Shown: one piece after another, positions 48,001 through 61,975 of the stretch
How positions within the stretch are numbered: the first letter of the stretch is position 1
Layout of the letters: each line of letters opens with the position of its first letter
Assembly (NCBI RefSeq): GCF_947623445.1
Contig: NC_135247.1
Span: 15,998,501-16,062,500 of the forward strand
Length of the DNA stretch: 64,000 nt
Direction: 5' to 3'
Source of the DNA: Clavelina lepadiformis
Lineage: Eukaryota; Chordata; Ascidiacea; Aplousobranchia; Clavelinidae
Notes under the pieces: generated by a model
Database searches by the model: none
What the model was told of the DNA's origin: nothing
What the model saw: only the letters and a program-made list of their open reading frames with translations
Program-made: the position numbers and the translations under genes

Positions 48001-51000
48001 ATGGTAAGAAATAAACATGTTACCAAAGTTACTTAAAAGGTAAAGCGAACACGTTTGGTTTCAAAAGCAGATTCGCAAAATGCCACCGCGTTTCAAAGCA
48101 CGGCAAGCAGGTTGCCTGGATCCCGCGTTTCACCTTTGAGAATATACTTATAATAAGTTGAGTTACGCCTCTCTTTACCTCAGTTTTACATTTCTTGGAA
48201 AATTTCAGAACGACCAGTTTGTCGTCAGTGACTTGCACAGCGCAATGAACGTGGATGGTCTGACCTCGTCGCGACCAATTGTTGCTGAGAATGTGGAAAC
48301 GCCATCTGACATAAACGCTCTGTTTGATACGATTTCATACAGCAAGGGTGCTTGTATCATCCGGATGATAAATCATTTTGTTGGGGACGATGCTTTTAAG
48401 CTGGGGCTGATGGTTTGTTAGATTTTTGTGCTGTTTCGCTATAAGGTCATTTTGTAAAGTAAGTGCTTCGTTTACAGCTGAGACCCTAGAAAAAGGATAT
48501 TCTTTTTTAGAATTATTTGAATGAGTTCGAGTACGGCACTGTAACACACAAAGAACTGTTCCAATATTGGGGAAACGTAAGCGTTTTGACAACATATTAT
48601 CACGTAGTGGATTGAAAACAAAAGCAAACATGACACTTACTGAAGACGCATTTTTTATTCTATATCACAGGCTGTGGCCACAACGCCTGGTGTAGAAAAT
48701 CCCCCAGTGGGCTTCAGTAACGCCATGAACACCTGGATACTGCAAATGGGATATCCAGTAGTTAACATGAAACGTGAGAGCACAACTTCCACCAACGTAA
48801 AACTAACCCAGGAAAGATTTCTCCTGGATCCAAACGCAAAGTTAGACGAACCAACCAGCCCGTACAGGTAGATTTGAACTGATCCGTTTATGGTTTGTTT
48901 AGTGAAATAGGCTCATATACAAAATGCTGATTCTGTATAGTTACGTATGGGATGTGCCTTTCTGGTACCTGTCTGAAGACGAAACAAGCAAGACGTTGTT
49001 GTGGTTGAATGATGCAGGTTTGTGAGAGAAATGCTGTTACGTGTAAGAATAAAGGTATTAAGTACGCCTACGATATAGGAGATGCTTAGTCAATAAACTA
49101 TAGCTTTGCTAAGAATAAAGATAAACTAAAAAACTAATGAATAAAATCAGAATAAATACGTAAGAAAGTATACCCTCTTTTCGTTTTCTGATGACAGGTT
49201 TCGAGATTTACACGATCCACAGTAATTTTTAAAGATCAGATTAATATGTCAATAGTGGAAATTTATTCTAAATCACTTCATGCATTGTGCATTTAAAATC
49301 TGTAGATGTTACTCTTACCGTTCCGGCCGGAAAATACTTTATTGGGAACTACGAAGCGTTCGGATATTATAGAGTAAATTATGACGACAAAAACTGGCAG
49401 TTAATAACAATCAAGCTAAAGAACGATTTTGAGGTAATACTTCTGGAACACTCTGAATCATTCATCATACAGTGCTGGTGATGGCCCTGTAACAGCTGTA
49501 TTTCTTCACTTCCAGGCTATCGACGTTAGAAGCAGAGCTCAGTTGATAGACGATGCCTTCCAACTGGCCAGGTATTGTAACAAACATAAGCTTAAGGTCA
49601 TCATAAGCGGATATAAAATTAAACTTAATATGCGAAAAACACGAAGCATTCTTTTCAAAAGCAAACCCATTGGCAAGCTGCCTTTGGTCGACGGGTTTAA
49701 CATTACTTATTTAACATTCACCAACATTCAACATTCACCAACAAATTATAGCTGTTCGTAATTAAGAGTCTTCCTGACCTGATTTTGAGATTTAAAAAGT
49801 CGTGTTTAGCATAAACTAATAATAAAATTTCTTACAGAGCAAAACGACTGGACTACACTATTCCTCTTGGACTCACTGAGTTTTTACGTTCCGATTTCGA
49901 CTATCTTCCTTGGGAGAGCGCATTGGATGCCATCGCGTACTTGGTTCGAATGCTAGGAAGATCAAAGGCGTACGGACCTTTGTCTGTAAGTCACACTAAA
50001 CTAATTTTAATTGTAAAGTGTAGTGCAATTATAATTACAACTGAAATACAGCATTTAACTTCTTGATAGTAACAGATTGGAGACGCCAGAAATCACAAAC
50101 GGGACTTCATTAAAATCGGTCAAAACCTGCGCATAACTATCATAGTGCGGTCTGCAATAATGCTACATTACTGTGTCACTATAAGAAAAATTACAATATT
50201 ATAATAATTCTAACAATACAAAATACTGTAATTCAATGCTAGGCACTAAGCAGGATCATATCAGCATAAAATACTTAACCACTAAGAAAGTGAAAAGACG
50301 TGGGGTTTATAGACGGATATTAACCACATCATTCGTTTTGCAAATGGCTTGAGTTCTGTCACTAGGTATAACTAATCAAGCGTGATTAATACGTCACCAA
50401 AACACATAGACATCGTACCTTATTTTTGATTAAAATGTAAGACAAAATTTAATATACTTATCGAAAAAATAGCACGAAATTTAGATTCTAAAATTTAGAA
50501 TGTAAAACTTTAGATCTGGCTTTATAAGTTGGATGAAATAAAAATAGTCTCTGTGTTTATTCAAACTGTTTTAGACATACATGCTGGATCTGGTGGGACC
50601 ATTATACAATAACTTGACTTGGATAGATGGAGGATCTCACTTAGAGCAGTGAGTAACCCGCGTGCATACCAACCATAAATTTTTGCACTTTTTGTCTACT
50701 GTGAAACACCATCGGAAATTAATACGAATACTTTTACAACTTTCTCCAGGTATCAGAGAATCAATGCAATTGGCACTGCGTGTGGCTATGGCCACCCTGG
50801 ATGCGTCCAAAACGCAACAGACAAGTTTAACGAATGGAGAACCACCGGAAGCAACAGGTGACCTGTAGGCAGTGATTGCTTAGTCTTAGATCATGCTCAA
50901 CTCTGCAGATAACGTTTGTACTGGTTGCGCAGTTAGTGAATATTTTTATCTGTATAGGGCATAGGCTATATCTACCAAGGTTGCATTCAAGTCATTTTTT

Positions 51001-52593
51001 CTGACTCGAATCAGCACAAGTCAAGTTGAGTTGTGACTCCGGTCAGCATCGACTCAATTTAAACTGTGACTCGATTCAACTCAAGACAATGTATTTATTT
51101 TTTTAAATGTCTGACATCACATTGTTGTATATGAATTGCTCATGACATCATGCGGCTCTCTTCAAATCAGTAAGGTTGACATTTTTTTCTGAGAAATGTA
51201 GTTTTCAGAAAAACATTCTATTTTGATGTCTAAAATTCCGTCTTATGCTGCCACGATTGTCTTGCTATCATAAAGAAAGCGAGTCCGTGACTCAAGTCAT
51301 AGGAAAATGTGACTCGAGTCGATTCCATCAGTCAAGTCAATGACTCGGCTCTTTACAACCCAAAAACCTCTTTCCTATACTTTTCGTACAAACAGAACTT
51401 TTTATCATTACTAATGCAGCATCACACCAAATCTTCGGACAACCGTGTACTGCAACGCAATAGCAAACGGAGGCAGTGAGGAATGGGATTTTGCGTGGGA
51501 GAAATATAGAAATGAGTCAAATTCTCAAGAAAAGGCGAAGTTGGAGTACTCCCTTGCGTGCACGCGCACGCCCTGGATAATTAGGCGGTATATATGGATA
51601 TATCCAATCAACATTTTCATTATTACTACATTCTGAAATCAGATTTTATACGTTTTCTTTTAGTATTGCATTTTGCATGCTCATGTCTTGCTATCCAGGT
51701 TTTTGGATTACGTATTGGACGATACCTACGTGAGAAAGCAGGACGCCTCTTCGATATTTCAAGATCTTTGTTATAACGAGTACGCACGTGACATGACGTG
51801 GGACTTCATTCGACAAGAATGGGATTTTATTTACAACGTGTAGGTTGAGTTGGGGAGCACTGTTTTATAATTTACGGCTTAAATTTTAATGCAGGTTTTA
51901 AATTAAACAATAAGTGAAGCCTGATAAGAGAACAATATTTAATTGCGTTTGTGTGTTTTGCTTAGATATGGAACAGGATTTTTCTCGTTCAGTGGAATTA
52001 TCAACAGCTGTACATCACATTTTTCAACTGATTTTGAGCTCCAACAGGTTTGTTGACGGGTTATCATAAATGGCATGTTTTCCGAAGAACATGTTTATAC
52101 CGGATGTCCCATTCAAATAAAAGCTTAAATGTAGATTGGTATAATATAGGGGAAACTTGTGTTGGTATATAGTCAAGTCAATTCGATCTATTTCACTAGA
52201 CACGTAAAAAGTATGATAATAATACACTGATCACTAACTTCATGGTTAAACTGTACAGTAATACATTAAGTAATTATACCGGCTAACTGGACCCAGCGAT
52301 GAGTTCTTCTGAAGGTAAAAAAGTGTGATAAATTGTCGTATAATATCATAAATGGGACTGAGATACATAGAGACATTCGATGCGATATGTGAAAAATTTC
52401 TGACTTAAAATTCAAACATAAATAAACTACTTTGCAGCTACTAGACTTCAAGGATACCAACGGTGACAAACTCGGCTCCGGTGTAGCATCGGTTGAGCAA
52501 GCAATCGAGTCTACGAACACCAACATCCAATGGAGGAAGGACAATGAGGAGGTCATATTTATGTGGTTATCAGATGAAGTCAGCAGCCTCTAA
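45044..52593 (+). CDS. M1 aminopeptidase N-like ectoenzyme, gene F
   Basis: There are 21 coding exons: 45044-45155, 45390-45745, 45839-46020, 46205-46355, 47131-47250, 47361-47487, 47617-47771, 47890-48003, 48209-48412, 48511-48576, 48671-48867, 48941-49017, 49306-49433, 49516-49571, 49838-49985, 50575-50648, 50750-50857, 51420-51587, 51699-51839, 51966-52047, 52438-52593. This gives 973 residues. A cytoplasmic tail and signal anchor (about 24-45) are followed by a Thr/Ser/Pro-rich stalk and many N-glycosylation sites. GAMEN is at 360-364 and HELAH at 396-400, with the third zinc ligand Glu419 in WLNEGF. It is predicted to be a cell-surface zinc aminopeptidase. The intron in the zinc site (HELAHQ|WFGN) is shared with E and G. 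The stop is TAA; a possible AATAAA lies at 53131-53136. Confidence 0.94.
50979..51360. mobile_element. Probable MITE of GACTC/GAGTC palindromic repeats in intron 17 of gene F
   Basis: The segment starts ggttgcattcaagtcat and ends tgactcggctctttacaacc, which are imperfect inverses. Its ends are dense in GACTC, GAGTC and AAGTCA words in both directions. No protein is encoded, and no clear target duplication is seen. It lies wholly within an intron. Confidence 0.5.
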
Positions 52594-53719
52594 GAAGCCT
52601 ATAGCAAGTGAATCAGATAAACATCTATAATCACATGAGCATGTTTTAATTTATCTTTCACTTTGTAGTCAGTATTACCGGTTGTACTTTTTACGTTTGC
52701 AGCAACCACTTGTTTAATTTTGTACCTGCTTTCTGAATTGAAAACCAATCGAATATTTTTTTGCATTTTAAATAACATGCTTTTTCAAAACCTTAAAATT
52801 AATGATGAAGTCTTATACTTCAAAGTTTAAACTAGAGTACTTGTTCAAACGTAATGCTTCACAACAGTTTTAAGAATTAAAGTTTAGTTAAGCAAAGATC
52901 CTTAACATACAGGTGTTATTCGATTGTATTAAGTCGTAATGTTGTGGTTTAGTGTACTTGTGTTAATCTAGATTAGAAAAGCACGGTGTTAAGACGCGTT
53001 TTTTCAGCATTCCCTTGATAGCATTTGTTAAGTTTCAAAGTTGCGTGTTGTATTGTTTTATTTTGCATTCGGAGTGACCTTTACAAAAAACCTTTGTCTT
53101 AATTTTGTAACAGGCTTCATCACTTTTCGAAATAAAATTTTCTTCGTAACAAGCTCGAACCATTTTTTGTTTTATTTAAAGTGGAATTAAAACTCTTTTA
53201 GTATTGTTTGAGACCGCACTGGCTCTTTTCATCAACCGCAAGACCCAATGTTATCCCAATGCGTTTAGCGGTCTAGCATACTGCCTAAATGTCTGGCTTT
53301 TTCCCTCTTGGGACTGCCCAGTACGTCAAGGAGTTAGAGAAGCTCATTGCTACGAAATAATCTAATTTACAATATTATAAGCAATACATAGTTAAAGCGC
53401 ATGATACATTATAATCATGCATGCTATTTTAGACCGGTAATGCCTGCATATGCATATGACATTGGCAAGTATCGTATTACTTGACCAAAATGGAAGATGA
53501 CTAACACGAAGGGCAACTCGTGTTCTCGTTGGAGTCTTTCTTTTCTGTGAAGGTTTTCCAATTCAATATACCAGCAAGTGATGATGGAAGAACGGGGACA
53601 AATACAAGTTGATCCGCATATAGCTATGAGCTTTCCAGCCTCACCTTACTTCGATAGCTTCTACTAGAAGCAGCGTTGCATTGAAACTTTGCCTATGTCA
53701 GTCACATGAACGTGAAACC
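52594..53719. other. Spacer between aminopeptidase genes F and G
   Basis: This 1.1-kb stretch holds the 3' region of gene F, with a possible polyadenylation signal AATAAA at 53131, and the 5' flank of gene G. No other gene is recognised. Confidence 0.55.
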
Positions 53720-56700
53720 ATGGGAACTCAAAGTGATGAGCAAGAACAGAAAAAGAGGGTTTCTGTGAGAAAAGCAGCGCTTGTTGCTTGGATAATAGTA
53801 ACAACATGCCTCTTAAGTAAGTCAAAAATGCTGGTGTTTCAATTCACGGGTTTCCACTGTGCTTAACGTTACCACAAATAGCCTATAGCGTCTATGTTTC
53901 ACATGCTCTTGTATATTGGCTATAGTCTCGGTGTCGTAAGCTTTCGATTACAAAACTGGGTATAATCTTGGCGAATTCAAACCTTAGGAAGTTTATACCG
54001 AACAAGTTCTGTTATACAAGGTTATAGATTGCACGAACTATACAGGATAGTTTGTCTATCGAATGTTGATAAGAGAAAGATTATACAGTTTAAGTTCTTG
54101 TTTTAGTTGTGGTCATCGCGCTGAGTATAGTTCTTGCGGAAAAAACGACAAGCAAGCCCAGCAATGAGACGGCAGTAAAAAAGAATCCAAATAAAAGCAG
54201 CTCATCCGACTTTCCTCCGGTACCTTGGTCTAGTCTTCGTCTTCCAAAGAATATAACTCCCTACCATTACGTGATTGATCTGCAACCACACTTGACTCCA
54301 GGACCAAACGGGACTTTCATATTCAATGGAACGAGTTCGGTGGAGTTTGTGGTTACGAACAGCACAAAATATGTCATCCTTCACAGCAAAAAACTCGTAT
54401 ACAGCGCAGTTACCTTGTTCAACGATGAGGTATAGACCTATATATTAACTCATTACATTCCCATATCTGTTGTATATTACTTTTATTTCGACATAACAGA
54501 GCTTAATCTGCGCAAAAAAGTGTGCGACTTATTTCAATAATACTGTGCAACAAATCTCGGTCTATAGCTACCAGAAAATGCAACATTTACTGCATTTTTT
54601 AGGGTCAAAATGTAACGTCGAATCATAAGTTATACAAAAAACATCAGTACTTGATAGTAGAAGCAAAAACAGACTTGGAAGCTGGAAGACATTACAACCT
54701 GACCACCGAGTTTTATGGTAACTTGTCGGATGACAATGCGGGGTTGTACAGAGGAAATTACACAAACACAGCTGGGGAAACAATGTGAGCAAAACTCTTT
54801 CATGTGTATGCCGTATTGTATAGGCTAACATTGATTATGTATTAAGATGATTACATATTCAGTATTAAATTTCTTATCGTATTGTTGTCAACAGTTTATA
54901 TTCATAAACTTTTTTAAATTTCCACCATGAATTGCCGCAAACGTTAAACAAAAAGAAAACACAACTGTTGTATGAGTTACACCAAATAGTGCATAAAAAT
55001 ACATAGTATATAGCTATACTAGGCAATATATTTTAATTTCATCGACTGACAAACATTCATTCATTGTTGTCAGCGTAATGGCATCTAGTCAACTGGAGTC
55101 AACTGAAGCAAGAAAGGTTTTTCCGTGCTTCGATGAGCCGGCATTGAAAGCGACTTTTGATGTGTTTCTTCGGCACAAAGACCCCAACTACGCGCTTTCA
55201 AATATGCCAAATATTTCAACTGAGGTAGATTCCCCCTTTTTAAAACTATGTAGTTTCTTAAAATTTACAGAATATTGCACGTCAGTGCATAAACCGCACG
55301 AAATTGCGATACATGCCAGGTCATGCAACACGGCTGGAAAAGAACAAGATTTGATCGAACACCAAAGATGAGCACGTACCTTCTGGCCTTTGTTGTATGC
55401 CGCTTCGACTATGTGGAACAAGAGGGCGTGAAATACGATTATCAGGTACGAGGTATCTACGAATATCCAAGATTCAAGTTACCGAAAACCTGAAAGAATG
55501 CAAGCTTTTCATTGGTTTGGGTCTTTGGGATTATAATAATTGAAATATGAGAAATAATTGTAAAAAAAAGATATACTCGTGGGTTATTTACAGACCAGAG
55601 TCTTTGCCAGACCATCTGAAATTGCAAAAGGAAATGGGGATTACGCAAGCAAAGTGGCTCCGGCCGTTCTAAAATACTTTGAAGAGTCTCTAAATGTGTC
55701 ATATAAACTACCTAAGTCAGGTAAAACAAAGAGTGTTGAAATTTTATGGAAGACAACAATTTCTAACTTATAAAAGCGACCACGTAATGCACAGATCAAA
55801 TAGCTGTCCCACATTTCAATTCGGGTGCAATGGAAAATTGGGGTCTAGTGATTTACCGCGAGACGGCGCTGTTGTACAATCCAGACATAAATTCAGCTTT
55901 CAACAAAAGAAGAGTCGCCACTGTCATTGCGCACGAATTGGCCCATCAGGTGATAATGTATGCAGGGAATGACGTACAATTAACGAGGCTCAATTACAAA
56001 ACTAAAACACGAGGCACTACGAAATGAAATCATAACATTTTTCGTGTGTGTTATGTTTTATAAGTGGTTTGGAAATCTAGTCAGTCCGCAATGGTGGAAC
56101 GAGCTCTGGCTGAACGAAGGGTTCGCGTCCTACTTTGAATATCTGGGAGTGAACGCCGTTGAACCATCGTGGAAAATAGTAATGTATTTTTACAGCCTCT
56201 TGTATGTAAAACTGGGAAAGCTTTTTTACATCGAGGAGCTGTTTAGTTCAAAATGGCTTTACTGACTCTAGCAACGCAATAAGCTCTTTTAATTCTTTTA
56301 TTACTGAACTAAATACTATTTTTGTATTATTCTATCAGGTGAAGGTCTTATTTCAATAATTCTTATTTCACTTCAGTATTTGAAGTAACCACATATATAT
56401 GTTAAGCATGACCAATTTGTGATGTTGGATATGCATCGAGCGATGTTGACCGATGGTTATACGTCATCGAGGCCCATAGTGTCAGACAATATCGAAACTC
56501 CGTCCCAGATCAGGAGTATTTTTGACGCCATATCCTACAGCAAGGGAGCATGCATCCTCCGAATGATAAACGAGTTTATGGGAGATGAGGCCTTTTTTCT
56601 TGGACTAAAAGTAAATATTAGACTGGGAAAAGGAATTGTGAGTGCGAAACATCTATAGGCTATAACACCATAAACCTGTCGCGGGCATCTATTTGACGCG

Positions 56701-59700
56701 GTGTTGTAGGTGTATTAATAGAACGGGCGAATATTGGACACATAAGTTATTTAAATTACTGTTTATTTAAAAACTATTAGAAGATTTTGAACCTAATTAT
56801 ACGCAACGCTAATGTTTAGAATTATCTTGAGGAGCTCTCGTACAGCTCGGCCAATCACAGCCAGCTTTTTCACTACTGGGAGCAGGTATACATGTGTTCA
56901 ATCAATCCTTTGTGTAAGTCAAAGAAGGCTATTGGTACGAAATCTCGTAATTGGTACTTGATTTTTTTTCTATGCAGGCGTTGGAATCGCTCTCCGTATC
57001 GCAGGCGAATCGACCCCCGGGTAATTTTCTCGACTCTATGAATACTTGGGTGCTTCAAAATGGTTTACCGGTTGTCACAGCAGAAAGGGAAAGTGCTACG
57101 TCAACGAACGTAGTTTTGCGTCAAGAGCGCTTTCTTGTCAAACCCACACAGAATATGACGTCGGCAGAAAACAGTTCTTACAGGTTCAGAGCATTTTAAA
57201 GTATTTCTGATATTTGTATGGTGTTTATTTTGTGATAAAATACGGTTCATACTCAACTTACGTTTATCTAACTGTCTTCTTTGTATATACTTTTGATTTC
57301 ATTTATAGCTGGGCTATACCTTTCTGGTACGCGACACAGGGAAATCTCCACAAAAACCTTAAATGGATCAACAAAAATTCTTCAGGTAATTGAGATGAAT
57401 TTTGTCTGCTGCTTGTCTCGTGGTGGCGATAAAGAGCTGCATTCTTGAAACTATTGTGGCAATACCATTAAGATATCAATATATTTGGGCCTTTCAATTA
57501 AAAGCAACTAATCAGTCAATCGATTGTTCATAGTTATGTTTAACGTTTTAATCATGCAGTTGATGAAATAACGGTCCCGGTTGATAAATATTTCATCGGG
57601 AACTATGAGGCATTCGGGTATTACAGGGTAAACTACGACCAACGTAACTGGGAAAGTATCGTTGAACAACTTCATCTTGATCATACAGTGAGTTTACCGG
57701 AAGGCATTTAAACTACATTAATTCGATTTATGATTACCGCTTACACGATTTCAAGTTTTTCACCAGCGCAAAACTGGTTATGACAATGGCAATGTGAAGG
57801 CATGCGACATTGTGTACTGTGTTTTGTTAGTGGTTATCGGTTACCGGCTACTGGTTGCCTGGGGCTATATTGTCCTTTTTTCAGGTGATAAACGTTAAGT
57901 CCAGAGGTCAACTACTAGATGACGCCTTTAACTTAGCGAGGTAACTATATTAAGACTTCATAGGTTTACCAAACTGAGTATTCATTCATATATGTCTGCA
58001 GATTCACATATACTGTCAGAGCTCGTTAATCCAGACCACTTTGTTTCGTCACAAAATGTCGGTTTAAAGAGGTATCCGGATGGTAGGAATCAAAACAGTA
58101 ATTGGACGAAATATTGTTGATCGGAAACACGTCACAATGGTCATTGTCAGAATTTTGTATTGGAAAGGCTTTGTGCACACTAATGCATTTTAGATGGGAA
58201 AAGTTAGTCTGTGCGTCACAAAAATCAGTCGCAAAAATAAACAAAAAATTTTGACGATCGCTTGGCAATGAAAATATGTTTTACGTGCATGCTTTCAGTA
58301 AACTAGCTCGTCAGTGCTGACTCAGCGTTTTGTATAGCGATCTCATCCAACTCCATCACTGCTGCTTTCATTGTGCATAGATAATTGTTTTGTTTTCGTT
58401 ATTTACGACAAACACACGAAAACCTGCATTCACAACCAATCTTTTTCGCTTCGCACTTCGAAATGTCGGATTTTTTTGTATTGATTCAGCACATCTGTTT
58501 CGAAACTTCCGGGTCTCAGTCGGACCGCGAGGTTTCCAGATTAAAGGGGTAAAACGCAGAGAACGAAATCGGTTTCCAACAGTTTTGTGTCGGATAGCGG
58601 AGATTCCGGTTTTTTGGGGTTCGGAATAATGAGGTCTGAGTGTATGCGTATCCGCAAATCGGGAAAATAAAACCATCTGGCAAACATGGTGACGCCCTAA
58701 TGGTTCTGCTTCGGCTGGCAGCTTCAATGCGCGCAAATGCCGCAGATACCTGAGTGGTTTTGCACACAGACTGCACGACGTGTTGACGGCGTTAACATTT
58801 AAATCAAAAGACGGACCTTGAGCGGTAGGTCATCATTTTGAGTGGGTTAAATTACCCGAAACCCTATCCATTTGCTCACCCGGTCCACTTAAGCCGTCAA
58901 TTGTTAAAACGAGTAGGGGTGTAGCAGTGATCAATACCTGTCAAAGTCACTCAAGCTTACAAGTTTGCCAGACAGACTTTGTGCTTGCTTCTCTTGCATC
59001 CAAACTAGAACCGGACCAAACTAGTCCAAACCGGATTTTGTTTGTTTTATTAATATTTACCACGGCGAATTGCTGTAAATTTTTGTCTTGCAAAAGTAAG
59101 TAAGATTTTAAATCTTTAGGTCGAAGCGTTTGGGTTACGACACGGCCTTCCGTCTTACAACTTTTCTACGGAATGATCTTGATTACGTGACTTGGGAATG
59201 CGCCTTGGAAGCTACAGCCCACATTCCCAGCATTCTTGAAAGATCAGAGACATACGGTTTGTACCGGGTAAGTAGCAATCGATTAAAATGTGCCAAACTA
59301 GGAAATGATTTCATAGAATTCTTGTGAAAACGGGTTTACCACAAGGCATCTGACGTCAAGTATCAATGAACGGATTAACGTCCTATCGATGAGCGCTTAA
59401 TGTCTTTATAGTGTTTATAGTTGATGAGTTAATTAATTTAACTCAAAGTATTCACGGAGACACACGTTCATCAGAACAGGAAGCTGAAACTGTTCATGAT
59501 GATGAATAATAATTAATCAATCGATCCAGTCGTACGAATCAAAAAACAGAAACAAACAACGCGAATCAATTACATGCAGGACATCGTTAATCTTTACCAC
59601 CAATGACGGCCATAAGTAACGATTAAATTCTCTTTAGACAACTTGTAATTACTCAACCACGCAATTTCCTAGTAACCTCTTATTTTCCGTTGAAAATTAT

Positions 59701-61975
59701 GACAGAGACGACGATTACTTTTTTCATTGCGTTACTTCCTTGCAGTCGATGAGAGTTCATTTCTAGGTGCTAGTTACCGGCGTGGTGCAAAAAACAATCT
59801 GATGACATTTGACCGATCTGCAACATACAATCACATAACAATATTTTCCAAACTTTACTAGGCTTTTGTTCTGAAAGCAACTTACAGTGTCAGTGCAATC
59901 GTATAACAGGCGCAATGGTTTGGTCTACTGGCATAACTGTAAGTAACTTTTATACTGACAGCAGTGGGACGTCGCCCTCGTATTACACGAACCGCTACGA
60001 CAGAAAATAACATTACAAATATTCCTGTTTTTGTTGTAACAATTGCAACATCTTGGTGAATATAAATCGCTTTACTTTTAAGAAATACCTTTCATATCTG
60101 GTGGAGCCTTTGTACAATGACGTCACTTGGACAGACGACGGGGGACAACAGAGGCAGTGAGTAATTTTATTTGGAATGTGAAGGATGAAAAGTTCTGTCT
60201 ATCAACAATGGCTACGTTAATCCCAAACACAACTGACATGTTGTTTAAAGCGGCAAACCTTTCATGATCTTGCTTAGATTTCAACGAGCAAACGCGATCG
60301 AGGTTGCGTGCGCGAACGGAAACAAACATTGCGTGGAAACAGCAGGAAAACTATTCAAAGAATGGCAAACCACAGGAGTTAACAAGTAACGGAAAAAGCT
60401 AAATTACTACAATTGTGTAATTTGCATTGAGCCCTACCGCCCCATAACAGGCGGGCTGAGTTTATCTTTCTTCATGGATGTTTATTCTGAAGGATCAGTC
60501 CAATTTTGAAGTACATCACCTACTGCACGGCCATCTCTGCTGGGGGAGAAGAAGAATGGGATTTCGCTTGGGAGCGCTACCTCAACGAGAGCAACTCGCA
60601 GGAAAAATTAAAAGTCGGATACGCACTGACGTGCACCACAATCTCTTGGATTGCCCAGAGGTTGGATGATTAAGTGTGGGGTTGAGTGGGATAAAATTCT
60701 TAAAATTGTTTGAGTTGGATAAAATTGCTTACTTGACATTTTCCATGACTTTCATCATATTCAAACTTTACACGGTTCAGTTGTTAAAAGCCAATAATCT
60801 CCATATTGCTTTGCACCGGCATTGTATATGTCTGTTGTAAAGGTTCTTTAGCCACGAAAAGAGAACAACGTAACAACACTAACCGAGTTAAACTCTTGTT
60901 TTACAGATTTCTAAACCGAATTGTCAACGACACGTACGTGAAAAAGCAAGATGCATCATTTTTTCTTCGCTATCTCTGCTACAAGGAGGCAACTCGCGAT
61001 ATCACATGGAGATTTATACAGCAGGAATGGGACTATCTGTATAACACGTAATAATTAGGTTACAACTACTGTATGTATCTTATTGTATGAACATGTTGCA
61101 AATGCGTTTGCGTTTCCAGTAACGGTGCTTGGTTATGAGCGCTGGCTTTTAAAAAGTTTCTTATTGCACAACATTGTATATCTACGTGCGTTTTTCCACC
61201 TGGAACAAAACATTTAAACGCTACAATAAACAAAACATTTAGCCCTAATCCACGCTTTAGCAATGTTCAGGGTGGAACGTGGCCTATTTGTTTGACTTTG
61301 TGTAGAATTGGATGGGTAGGTGATTGACGTAATCTCCCTAAAATCTTATGATCACATCACCATGACAACAGAACATAATTGGCCTGAAGAGAATACTAAA
61401 CATACCAGAATGCCATGCTTTGAAAATCGTTGAGTCGTGCAAGGATTTGTGCAACATTTTAAGTTTCTCGAAGCGCCCAAACGCACCTTGTTTGCCATAT
61501 ATGAGTATTTCTAGTTACGTTGATGTGTCGTAGGTACGGGAAAGGATTATTCTCATTCAGCGGGATCATCTATGCTTGCACGGGGAAGTTCTCAACGAAA
61601 ATTGAACTGCAGCAGGTGCCGTATATGAATTTGACGATTGACGATTGACCATATATCTTGTCTTTATTTAATCACAAAACGAAGAAATTTGATCGATAAA
61701 TAAAGGCGCTATTGTGTAGCCTAAAAGCGACCCTTTTCACGCATTATCAACTCCGTATACTAGCATTGACCTTGCGCATTCCAAAAAGATAACCTCTGTA
61801 CACTTTACAGTTGGAAGACTTTCAAAAGGCGAAATCGGATCAGTTAGGCTCAGCAAGCGCAGTTGTCGATGGCTCCATAGAGCGAGCGAAAACTTATATA
61901 CAATGGAGAGAAGACCACGAAGAAACCGTACACAACTGGCTCAAGACGGAAGTGGAACGAATAAAAAGTGCTTGA
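53720..61975 (+). CDS. M1 aminopeptidase N-like ectoenzyme, gene G
   Basis: There are 21 coding exons: 53720-53816, 54107-54429, 54603-54784, 55074-55224, 55320-55445, 55594-55720, 55795-55949, 56065-56178, 56407-56610, 56820-56885, 56978-57183, 57309-57385, 57560-57687, 57885-57940, 59120-59267, 60083-60156, 60278-60385, 60499-60660, 60907-61047, 61534-61615, 61811-61975. This gives 963 residues ending in TGA. A basic tail (KKRVSVRK) precedes a signal anchor at about 19-42, as in a type II membrane protein. GAMEN is at 346-350, HELAH at 382-386 and the third zinc ligand Glu405 in WLNEGF. All catalytic residues are present. It is a tandem paralogue of F. Intron 14 carries a 630-bp transposon. 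Aminopeptidase A-like specificity cannot be excluded. Confidence 0.94.
58013..58642 (-). mobile_element. 630-bp pogo/Tigger-like MITE in intron 14 of gene G
   Basis: This element is related to the array element at 2224-3135 but in the opposite orientation. TA flanks it (58011-58012, 58643-58644). The left end (ctgtcagagctcgttaatcc, then a match through aaaatgtcggtttaaa) pairs with the right end of the array element, and its own right end reads aatgaggtctgagtg. It is shorter and clearly diverged, so it is older. Reading frames crossing it (58368-58776) are accidental. Confidence 0.8.

Noticed and set aside
58368-58776. 122- and 86-codon minus-strand frames and a 79-codon plus-strand frame
   Set aside because: They lie on the MITE in intron 14 of gene G and overlap one another; no domain is seen.
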